Below are positions 22,982 to 34,416 of a stretch of DNA of 64,000 nt, one piece after another (the stretch's first letter is position 1; every line of letters begins with the position of its first letter). The DNA comes from Gyrodactylus bullatarudis (taxonomy: Eukaryota > Platyhelminthes > Monogenea > Gyrodactylidea > Gyrodactylidae). The stretch is from NCBI GenBank assembly GCA_012064415.1, contig SSNU01000086.1, positions 134,459-198,458 on the forward strand, in the 5' to 3' direction. The translations under genes were made by a program, and so were the position numbers. The notes beneath the pieces were generated by a model. It was not told the DNA's origin and did not search any database. It worked only from the letters and a program-made list of their open reading frames with translations.

Positions 22982-23829
22982 AAACCAAGACACTATTTCT
23001 GTGCAAACTTCTCATCACTAATTAATTTTGGTGACTAGGAATAAGTGAATATTTGGTTAAATAAGTCACAGTATCTTGAAACTATATTTTTTGTATGAAT
23101 AGAATCCCTAAGATTGTTTTTATAAGGTTAAAAGAGAGCTTATGATAAGTAATGAATTGAAGTTCTATTTGAAAACCCTCTCACAAAATGTCAAATTTAA
23201 ACCTGAAGATGAGCTCTGGCGGAATTGAGAGTAGTCTCAATCGAAAGAACAAAAGAATTAGATCTGCAGAGCTCAAGAAAATCCTAAAATTATATCTATT
23301 TGTAGCCATGACTCGATCTGAAAACCCAAACCTACACTCAGATTAATTTATTTTTTCATAAAGAATTTACTAGATTTAATTTTCTATGCATATTGTTCCT
23401 TCTTCACCCATATCAATTGACGCAGAATTAAATTTTCTATTCAATAATACCCGGTTGTGAGGCAATTTGTTACTTCGCTAATTGATTTTGATCTTCTAGT
23501 AACTACAGTTTTGGGAAATTACAAATTTTTTATTTTATGAGAATATTTCCGAAACTGAATACAATTCTGATATCAGCTTCAGAATCTGGGTCAAATTTCA
23601 AAATAGTTTATTTTTGTATTGCCAGATCAAATTAAAAATGACACGTAGCGATATCTTTATAGTTGGGAGAATTGAAAACCCCACACTACACCAGACCACA
23701 CTAGACCAACTTCCCATATTTATCATATTCCTTAACAGATTCATTCTTGAGATAAAAAGTTTCTTGGAGCTAAGAAATTGGAAGACTGATCGAAAGTAAT
23801 CAGAATATGCATTACTTTTTGAAACATGA

Positions 23830-24145
23830 AAAAGTATTAAATTTTTTTTTCATAAATTGTTGGGATCACAAAAACATCGCGTGAAAACCGAATTTTTTAA
23901 TCATTTTCCCTACTTGAAAAATGACGAGTTCTTAAGAACTTTAATAGAGAGTTTTCTTGTCTTATTGTGATCCTAAGAATCAAATATTGATCCCTCTCTC
24001 ATTTTGAAATCAACTTTAAACTCAAACTTACTCGAGATTTGAAATTCTTAGAAAATTGATTTTTCTAAATATTTTTTTAACTTCAATTTCCTGATGAAAA
24101 AATTGAGAGTTCTCTTAAAATAATCTTCATATTAACTAGCTTTAC
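23830..24145. repeat. degraded copy of the dispersed fold-back family
   Basis: It shows the motif series seen in other copies: ATTGTGATCCTAAGAATCAA, CTCTCTCATTTTGAAATCAA, CTTAGAAAATTGATTTTT and the terminus CTTCATATTAACTAGCTTTA. Only one arm is clear. Confidence 0.5.
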
Positions 24146-24700
24146 ATAAAACAGTTTTTTAGGGTCCCTTTGAAGGGATAATTTTATGTTCTTACCTTCT
24201 CTTTGATATACTATGGTGCTTTCTTCTGAATCTTTCTAACCTTCACAATAAAACTAAAAAAATTTAATACTTCTAAATTTTACCCTTGAAAACACGAGTT
24301 AAATGGTAAACTAAATGCACCAATGAATTTCTTGTAAAATTTTGATCTAATAGGATGTATTCCAGGAAGTCCAAAGATTCAATGTAAGATATAGATTCCA
24401 AAGAAAAGAGCTGATTGAATTTTTAATTGATAAATAACTTTTATTTTGAAATTAGTAAAAATTCTCTACATGGCGTAATGACTCTTTCGTGAGATTAGTG
24501 TCTTAATAATAACGATAACAATAATGTTGGTATTCTCGTTTTAATTTCTCTATTCTGTTTTTTAAGGGGAAAATAGTTGAGATCATACGGAGACGAGAAA
24601 ATCCAAAAAAAGTACTGTTATATACTCATATTACTTATTCAAGTAAGTCATTGAAACTTGACAGTTAATTGAATAATTAAGGATGAAAGATTAGATAATT

Positions 24701-27700
24701 TCAGCTCGTTTCAATGATACTCCAAATCTTTGGCCGTTTATTGATATCTGAACTGCTTGTACCGCTGCTGTAGGCAGGACTGCTATTACTGTTCTCACTT
24801 AGGTAACTTGATTCATTCTTCAGGGACATGTCAAGCTCTTCATGACTGTTAGCGTTGGAACGTTTTGAGCCAATTATTGACTTGGCCTTATGGGATTCTT
24901 CCAATTCAAAGGGGTTCATTAAATTTGGGGAATGTTCTCCAAATTCATCTTGTCTATTATCATGGACAGTTTGCAATCGAGATTGTAGAAATTGAGACAA
25001 ATTGGCGATAAATTCACTGTTGATTATTGGATTATTGTTGATAGAGAAGACTGGATTATTATTTTGTGGAATATTTTGACAAAGATTTTGTTGATCAGGA
25101 TTGTTGATAACGGAATATAGCTTCATTAATAAGTTCTTGATCTAAAAATTACTCATGTTATTACTGAACACAAATTTTTAAAATCATTGAGAATCTTAGT
25201 AGGGCTAGATTAAATATAAAGTTGTTCCCTTGCTATCTGACTATATTGTCTTTTGTCTTGTATTTGTCTATTTGTGAAATAAGAAAAGGAAGAGAGGGGT
25301 GAAGTATTTCTTAAAAAAAACAAGGAATCCTTCTCAAGGATTCTGGTAGTTGCAAAGATTGTTAATAATTATTACTGATAGAGATTGAATATTTTTTTAA
25401 AAAGTATTCTATTCTAGATATGAAATTCCTATGTAAAATTTTACGCTGATCACGAATCTGGTATTTAAAAAAATTTGGCTGTCTGTGAGCTGAGATAATG
25501 GGCAAAAACCAAATTTTTGAAATTTCGAAAAACACCTCTTAAACTTTTGCAATTTAATAAAAGATTATAATCATTTGAGCAATAAATTTTATATCATCTG
25601 AGGAAATTTTATCCTCTAGCTTTCTTATATGATACATTTTTTTGAATTATACTTACTTGTGCTTGATTTTTGCTAGTTTGTAGTATCAGGTTTTCTCAAG
25701 TTTTATAAATTCTCTCCTTTGATTGGTTTATTCAGTGAATCTTGTTTCAACCAATAAAAAGAGAGAGAAATTTTTATTAATCATGGTCAGCACTAAAATA
25801 GGAAGTTCTTAACTGTTTTTGATAGTAATTTAATATAATTTTAAGGGAATATAATTCAATTGGTTAGCCCTTGGGTTCTGTTATAAAAAAATCAAATCTT
25901 TTGTTTCCTAAATTTTAAATCATTTACGTTATATTATATTAAATTACTATCAAAAACAATTAAGAACTTCCTATTTTAGTGCTGACCATGATTAATAAAA
26001 ATTTCTCTCTCTTTTTATTGGTTGAAACAAGATTCACTGAATGAACCAATCAAAGGAGAGAATTTATAAAACTTGAGAAAACCTGATACTACAAACTAGC
26101 AAAAATCAAGCACAAGTAAGTATAATTCAAAAAAATGTATCATATAAGAAAGCTAGAGGATAAAATTTCCTACCGTAAACTCGGATAAAATTTGGAATAT
26201 CTTTTTTCGTTTAGAAGCAAATTGGATTTATTTTCTACAGCTTCTTTTGAAACGCTAACCATGTCTTGGGATACATAAAAATACAGCCATTATGTTCAAA
26301 ATTTATTCTACTTTCAGATGATATAAAATTTATTGCTCAAATGATTATAATCTTTTATTAAATTGCAAAAGTTTAAGAGGTGTTTTTCGAAATTTCAAAA
26401 ATTTGGTTTTTGCCCATTATCTCAGCTCACAGACAGCCAAATTTTTTTAAATACCAGATTCGTGATCAGCGTAAAATTTTACATGGGAATTCAATCACTA
26501 CAAATAAATAGCCAGACCCCACCTCCACCCGCGTAATTATAATCAGATTTATTAAATTAATGAATCTGATAGTATAGTATTCTTATTCTGGCCGGAGATT
26601 TTTCAATTATGTTTTCAAAATCTTATGTTTCCAATTAAACCAATCAGATTTCTTCTCAATTTTAATCTAAATAATTTTTATTCTAATCTTAATTTTAATT
26701 TTCCTCCAAGTAATAATAAATTAAATCATCATTCTTCTTTTTGTTTTACCATAGAAAGACCAATACATGCCCAAGGATAACATAGCCAGATAGTAAGCGA
26801 ATAACGTTAGTTAATCTATTGCCAATAGCTACCTAAAGAACTTTTTGGGTTCAAAAAAGCATAAATATTGTAGTTTTTACTTATTACTATTATTAGTTAG
26901 CAGGAAAATTAAGTTTATGAATCTACACTGTTTAGTATGGATAAGATAAAATATATTTCAGCAGAAATTGTCATTTAAAATGACTGTTTGAAATAGAAAA
27001 ATCAACCTTTGAAAAGTTGCTCCATAAGAAAAAATACAACAGTATAAAAGTTTCGTCTATTGATTATTTCCACTTTACTGCTATCAATAAACATGAATGA
27101 AGGAGCAAAGTTCAAATTTCAAGTCTAGGAAAAATAACGCAAGACTAAAAGAGAAATTTGGATTGAACAAAAAAGTTCTTTCTTTAGCTGTTAAATGCAT
27201 TAAAGCTATACAATCCTCAAATATTTGTATATTTTTAAAAAACAAAATCTACTTGAAAGTAGATTCATGCATAAAATAATAATATTAAATTACTCACATG
27301 AATGTCTTGTGTAAAGTTATTTTCACTCCTACAGAACATATTTTCTGATTGAGTCTTCATTGGGATATCATTCATATGGGTATCTATGTAATTTTCTCTG
27401 CCATTAATTTCTGAATACTTTTTATCGTCATGAGAAATGGGAAAATTGTTTTTGTTATTATTATTCGTGATGATGGGTAGTTGATTAAAAGTTTTTCTAG
27501 TTTCCTCATACGTTGAGAAGTTCATTAATTGAGAAATAACAGGGGTAGTTGAGGTACTTGAGTTGATGGTTGGATCATTACGATTCTTGGGGTTCCAGGT
27601 CATTTTATTCTCCTTCTTTAGTCGACGTCTTGCATTAGCAAACCAGGTTGAGACTTGGGTTAAATTCATTCTTGTTATCACAGCCAACATGATCTTCTCA

Positions 27701-30700
27701 CCTTTAGTCGGGTAAGGATTCTTTTTATGCTCATTTAGCCATGATTTTAACATGGACGTTGTCTCACGTGTAGCTGCCTTCTTTGACATTCTGTAAGAAG
27801 ATAGAGAGAGAAAATTATTTGTTTATTCTAGATGACTTTAGTCTATTTGATTAGAAGGGTTTGATGAAAAAAGATACAATCAACAAATTATTGCAAATAC
27901 AGTTTATGTTGATTTTAATCATTCATTTTACTAACAAGTAGATTGACTTCTCAAATAAATAATTGTGGTGAATACCGATATCGTTATCTGTGTATGGGTG
28001 ATGGTATTTTTTTATTTGGTTATTGTTTCTCTTACAATTTCCAATTAGAGATCTCAATATTAAGATTATTCAACAAACTTAAATACACACAACATGTGAA
28101 TGAAGTGAAAAATAAAATTCCTTGAGAAATTTCAAGTTTGTCTTAACCAGAGATAATTCCACAAGAGATTTAGGGGGTTATTTCACCTATATCTGTTTGT
28201 TTTGGTCTACACTGAAATCTCCTTAATAACCAGGGCAACCAAAATTACGGCTCAATAAGACCTTTAGATAATCGATCGCTTGTAAGTAGTAAGACGTAAA
28301 TAAAATCTAAAATATTGCCAATCCTAAATTTTACCAATGACACTTCATACAGTACAACTTGAAGTTCATCTCCTAAAATTCTGAAGAATGTTTCCTAATA
28401 ACGGATGAGGCGTTTTGCTAACTCTTAGCATATTGAAATGACTTATGAGTCAATCTTTCCAGAAAAAAAAACTTTCCAGAAATTTGATTGGTCAGAGACA
28501 AGCCTGATCTGGCAAAGACTATGGATTGCCTGATGAGATGTACTGCCTAGACCCTAATATACTTGGGGTTGAACATTTAAGATAGTAAGGCGTGTTCTAC
28601 AAAAATACTTAATCCATAATCGAATAATACCTTAAATATGACCTTATCGATAAAGTAATTTTATAGGCAAAATGTGGATTATTTCATAAGTGTACAAGAA
28701 ACCTGGATTATTTATCACTCAAAATTGACGGAATCTTAACAATTTTGGTATTGATTTAGGAGCCAGTGACATAAATTTCTCACGCAAGATGCAGCCTCAG
28801 TCATAGGTTCGTTCTCAGATTTAACCAAATTTTTTTCAGAAGTGTGAAATCCCCTTACTTTCGAGATATGTTGGTCCATTGTCTAGCTACTCTTTTTTAG
28901 CGTTATGAGCAACGATACGCTGGCAAAAGTGATCTTAATATGTTAACATTTTATTGTTGAAGAATCATGAAAGAATAAATATGATATTTTATTCCATAAA
29001 AGACTATTTCGTTTGTTGAACAAAATTATAATGAAAGATCAAAGTTATTCTAGAGTTTAATTCAATTCGATTTTGTTATGCAAATCATTTCAATAAAATT
29101 CTATGCGTAAAATAGAAAATTTTTTGAAGGGAAATTATTTTATAGTAAAACTTTTCTATATCGATAGTTTGAGAAATTCTGTATCATTTGAGCTGTTCAC
29201 AACACCTGTCACATGAGGTTATCTGGTAGAAAATACGGCTTAAACTTGAAGATTTTTGGTTTTTTTCCAAACTTCGAAACTTTGAACTCAAATAGTGGAA
29301 AAGTTTTGAAAGATAGAAGAAAAGTTTCCAAAATTTAATTTGTAGAGAATTCTATCCTGAAGTGGGGTGTGTTTTTCGAGCTTGTAAGTTTTCTATTCGA
29401 ATTTCTATGTTGTAGAGAAGAGAGTCATGTTGAAAATTTTTTTTCTCGAATATCTCGTAAACGAGTTGTCAAAATTTCTTATTATTTTGAATTTGAGATC
29501 AGAATAATATTCTTTATCATTTTTGAAATTTTCACGTCGGTTGAAAATTTTTATTACGTATTATGTGTAATGAAAATAATTTGATTTAGTCATTCTAATA
29601 ATAGGCTTGGATTTGTTATTCGATCGAACACAAACCGACTATTTATGATCTTTTTTTGACGACATGGAATCCTCAAATCATCCCTGATCAGCTAAGAAAA
29701 TCTTGAGTTAGTTGAAAGGAACAAAATCCATTCAAAAACGTTACTTAAGGTGGGGGAAATTCAATGCGGGGTGGGGTAAGACAAGCATAGATCAATTCTC
29801 TAACTTTGGTGTGCGCTACACCTGAAGATTTGTTTTTTCTGGGCAATCTGTGAATTTTCAATTATCACAAAGGAAAATGATGCAGCCTCTATGGCCAAAT
29901 TCGAATCCTCTGTCCAATTTTTATCGCTTCGAGTTTAGATTGGGGCATTTTGAAAATTTCAAAAATTGACCAAATTTTTGTCAAATAGAATTCTTTCGGA
30001 AATATTCATGAGAGGGGAGCTCGTTTCGCAGTTGAATCCATAAGTTATCTGTGTTCCTGACTATACAGATATATAAAATATTGAGCTCTTTGTAAAATTA
30101 GTAAATTCTCATCTTCATGTCAACTAGCTTTACTTTTAATTTTTGTTCAAGATGCATGAGAATCATAGTTAATATTACACCTGAATTGCATGAATAGTGC
30201 AGCTCCTATACTTACAAAGATTATCTAGATTCTCTAAGAGCACCTAGAACGAAATCATTCTAGATAATCCTGAATTACATTTGAATGTGATGCGATAGGA
30301 ATTTTTAAAATGCAACACTGAAAGTTTGCCAATATTTTGTCAAGAGAAAAAGGATTAATGATTTAACTCAATTTATTAATGTAATACATGTTTGATAGAG
30401 ATTGCTCAAAAGTTTAAAACAAAGAAGGAATGGCAACATGTTGAAATAAAACAAGTGTAGTGCTATGGATAAAAGAATTCATAACAACAACAACAAAAAA
30501 TATGCCAAGCCAGAGAAAGAGAGTCAAAAAGAATAATATACCATTGCCATTATTTTATTAATTTTGAGTGACAAAAGTCGTCTTTCTATTTATTATCGAG
30601 CTCTTTTAATGGATTATTTATCATATTACATTACAGTTGAGTATAAATGAAATGATACTGTAGAATCAACAACAAATCATCGTATTTATCAATGTAGTTA

Positions 30701-33700
30701 TTGTTACAATTATCACCATGGGATGGTTAGTTAGTTAGACAATTAAGAATTAACTACACTCACTTTGCACTTTGAGCAATGAGAGCATTCGGATCCATGT
30801 TATTAGCTATGGCTGCCTTTTTATATTCATGCCAGCTCTCTACAAATTCCTATATAAAATAAGTAAGTATTATTTCGGGTGATGTTTAATTATAATTATT
30901 ATCCTAGCTAATAATGCTCAATTGTATCTTTTTCAGATGAATTTCTTATATATTAGGTTGTGCGATAAGTAATGGGACTGATTACAAAAATTGATTTTAT
31001 TGAAAGAAAACTTGAGAAAGATCAATTGGATATCAGTGAAAATAGTTTCCTGGTGAATAAAGACATGTCTTCCCTAAAGATTTTTTAGTTTTATAATCCC
31101 ATAAGCATTGAATTCATCAAATTAAGATTTGAAAAAGGGGATTAAATCCATCTTCTACCACATCTTTTGATTTGGATTTTTTGACCTTAAGAAAAGGTTC
31201 TAGAGATTTGAATTGGGGATTATCAGACGGCGCAAGATAAAGACTATTAGGGAAATGAGCTATGAAATCAAAGTGCTCCTCCTGAGAAAAAGTTTTAATC
31301 TCTTTTCTGAAATGGGGTTTCGTGTTGTCTTGAAGAGAAATGAGCCTACAGAATCTCGGATATTTTTATCCAAGACGAAATGAACGCTTAATTGAATCTT
31401 TAAAAAAGGATTTATGCATTTGAAAGTTCTCTGACGGCCCAGTTCCCAAGCAATACGCCTATCTGACAATCTGCCGAGAACCTTTCTAATCAAAATACTC
31501 AAAAATATTGATGCTTTTCAATTCGAGAAATATATATCTTTCTAATGGAACCAAATTTGTTCGATTTCATATATGTAGTTTTGAAGGATAAAATTTTTGT
31601 TCAAGTTGGAGTCCCATTACTTATCGCACAACCTAATAATTCAGTTTTCAATTTCGTAAAATTTCATTCATTCATTTAAAATCGTTTTCATTCATAAAAT
31701 AAAAAAAAACATTTTCAAATTGTTTTTGTACTAAAAGGTAATGAATTTAGAAAATTTAGAGATCGTTTTCGTACCAGACTTTCTATTGTAAAATATATAT
31801 TTGTGTAAATCTTTTGGTTCAATTTCGTAAACTGAAGTTTTCTATTTCATAAATTTACAATTGTTACAGATAGATCTATTTAAATCTAAATTCTTTACAA
31901 AATTGAAAATTAAAAAAAATATACTCAAAAAGAATATGCTCAATAATAACCAAAATTCATATTACTTCAATCTTCTAACCATGTAACTTTTAAGTGCAAC
32001 AAGTATAAAAGATGAAAAAATTATCTATTGATAGCACATAGATAAAGAAAAAAATAAAGAATGACAAATCAAATTTAATTTATGAATCAAGAAATTCTCT
32101 CTTCTTCATCACTCAATCGACTGGCTTAAGGAATGTTCAAGTTTACAAAGCAAAAGGTTTTCTACTTGGTACTTTTTAGAGCTCTACCTCACTATGTTTA
32201 TTAAGAATCATAAATTTTCTTCTCTTATGAGATATTGGGGACGAAAATAGTCTCTTTTATCAATAGAAATATGCTTAATCTAAGATCGATAAAAAAGGGT
32301 TTCTAAAATTAGATAGTTCCATAATAAAATCTATGCAATTCACACCCGGTCAAGTAAGTGTTGAAAGTGTATGTTTTTGTCAGAGTAACTGTTGAAATCT
32401 TTTATTTGAAAATAAATAGTCCAAAGGACACACTAAAATAAGTATTAAAAAATCTCAATAATTCCTTCGTAAAATACAAAATATTCTATAAACAAATCCC
32501 CCGAAAGAAATATACCAACCATAGGCAGTGAAGCAAAAGAAGAGCCAATCAGAGATGTCTGAAAGCTGAAGAGAACGCAATTCTTTAAACAAATTTCATT
32601 CAAAACTGCTCTTTTAGGTGTTTTGAAATGATGAACTTTTTCTAAAGAATGGTTGCCTAATTCAGCCTTGAAAAAGCTCACAAGATCTAGGACCTAAGAG
32701 CAAAAACAGCCATTTTCTCCAAGTATCCATTTTATAAATTAAAATGTTCCAAGTGTCAAGCGAGAAGTTTATGTAATCCTAAGTTCATGTCTTTATTATT
32801 TGAAAGCCTTTCTTATCAAATTAAATGTTCAGGTCTGATAATTTTTTGACTTGAATACAGATTTATTCAGGAATTTTCATTTTCTTTGAGAATACGCGAA
32901 TTAAAAAATTGCGAAAAAGTGCCAGGGTTTTTATCGACTTAAACGCACTAGACCTTTCAAAAGATAGATAACTTTAATTGAAGATACCATTGCAGAGGGG
33001 GGGGGGTCGTGAATTGTCCTTTTTTAAGTCTGATTCAAGAAAATTTTTTTGGGAGAAAACATTCATGCTATTCAAAATAAGTAAAATAAGTTGAAAAGGT
33101 TTTCAAAGTACAACTGAACCCTTTTAATACTTGATGGTCTAATTAAATAATTGTAATTGCTAACAAATTACAATGGGAGAATTTTTCAATTTAATTTGGA
33201 TTTCAAGGATTACTATAGAGAAGTGTCAACTTTCTTTCTCCGAATAATACACTTTTTTCCTTATATAACAGAGCTGATATTTTTGCAGAAAGAAAAATCT
33301 TCTAAGATTATTGCTAGGCACACTTTTCTTATCATAACAATAAGGCGTGATAGAGCAACGAATTTAACCATAATGCTTCCTATTATGATAGAATTATTGA
33401 ATAACCAAAATATTCAGGAATTATTGGAATAAATAATAATAATATAAATAATCACTCTTCAAATGAGTAAAGGGCTAAAAATAATTCTTCTCTCTAGCTA
33501 ACCCTAGAAATTTCCTATCTAGTTTAGTTGGCTACATTTTGTTGAATAATAAATTTTTCTCGTTCCTAGAAAAATTGATTTATATTTTGCATCGCAGTAA
33601 TAATTTCAAATGATAAATTTTAACCAAAAAAACATAGTACAAAACAAACTAAATAAAATAGAGAAAACTAGTTCAAAATGTTTGAGAGAACAAAATTCAA

Positions 33701-34416
33701 GAGGATTATATTTAAATTCGATAAGAAAAAAATATTATTTTGTGCTCAAAGGACATACTTGATAGTTTATGTTATTCTTGCCGTCTCCATCCATAAGGGC
33801 TGAGAAATACTTTGATGTTTCAGCATTTGGCAGAAGTCCTTCCCCAGGATTTGTTCCTTCAGTTTTGACTGTCTTCATCACGGGTGGATCTTTTGTTAGA
33901 TTCTGGTTGATATTGTTCAATAGTTTCTCAACCAAATCTAGATAAAATGGAATGAATGGAATATTAGTTTGTTGTATCAATGATTGTCAGGTAGAAATAT
34001 AGCTAACCCTGATTCTGTTCTTTATTCATGAGGATGTTCATAAGATTTTTGCTCAACTTTGGCAGGATGTTTGTTGATGAATGGGAATTATTTTGGGCTG
34101 AAACAAATTCCTTATTCTGCGTAACCAACTTTTCTTGCAGTGTCAAATATTCCTTGATGAATTCATGTTTCCAGCCACGCTCATAGGAATTTTTCATATT
34201 TTTATGGCTCATCGGGTTGTTGTTGCTCTCGTTATCTGCTGAGGAACAGGTTGAAAGTTGAAGGGGCTCAGAAAAAGCTGATTCATTTGGATGAATATTT
34301 GATAATCCATTATTATTTGGCGATGGTATTGGGATAAATTTTTCGTCATTTGGAGTGAATTCCTCTCCTCTTTCCTTTGAACAGTTCTCCATGAGCCTAG
34401 AAAATATTTTGGTCAT
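24701..34416 (-). CDS. Irx/iro-like: Iroquois-class TALE homeobox transcription factor
   Basis: Five exons on the minus strand: 34008-34416, 33759-33937, 30764-30849, 27298-27790, 24701-25141. They give 535 codons plus TGA with all phases compatible. The homeodomain (about 226-287) starts [20 protein letters not shown] and has the TALE tripeptide PYP (250-252) and WFANARRR (274-281), then KKENKMTW, the Iroquois pattern, with Ala at homeodomain position 50. The C-terminus ends [11 protein letters not shown], matching the conserved PKIWSLAET-type motif of Irx/Iro proteins. The flanks are Asn/Ser-rich and disordered. The N-terminal boundary is uncertain: ATG at 34416 is used, but a TTTTCTAG acceptor lies just after it and ATG at 34392 is also possible, so an extra 5' exon may exist. 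The homeodomain N-arm differs from the usual GRRKNATRE, and the protein is divergent overall. Iroquois proteins pattern neural and body territories. Confidence 0.85.
25422..26492. repeat. near-perfect giant inverted repeat in an Iroquois intron
   Basis: The left arm (25422-about 25847) and right arm (about 25935-26492) are reverse complements that look almost identical over about 425 bp. For example ACGCTGATCACGAATCTGGT near 25443 matches ACCAGATTCGTGATCAGCGT near 26454, and GGTCAGCACTAAAATAGGAA matches TTCCTATTTTAGTGCTGACC. The loop is about 87 bp. The right arm has an additional block of about 145 bp (about 26172-26316), absent from the left, beginning TACCGTAAACTCGG. There is no coding frame. 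The element lies between the last two exons. Confidence 0.9.
30953..31636 (-). mobile_element. internally deleted mariner transposon with intact ends
   Basis: Perfect terminal inverted repeats of about 27 bp: it begins TTAGGTTGTGCGATAAGTAA and ends with the reverse complement (TTACTTATCGCACAACCTAA). It is flanked by TA on both sides, the mariner/Tc1 target. At 684 bp it is about half the usual 1.3 kb. On the minus strand near 31344-31120 the C-terminal catalytic part of a mariner transposase is readable: LQDNTKPH, then [19 protein letters not shown]. The N-terminal and most of the middle coding region are missing or scrambled, so it is non-autonomous. It lies in the Iroquois intron between exons 30764-30849 and 33759-33937. 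Confidence 0.88.

Noticed and set aside
33157..33432. A + strand 91-codon ORF upstream of Iroquois exon B
   Set aside because: Strongly Ile/Phe/Leu-biased, no splice context or family match, and antisense within an Iroquois intron.
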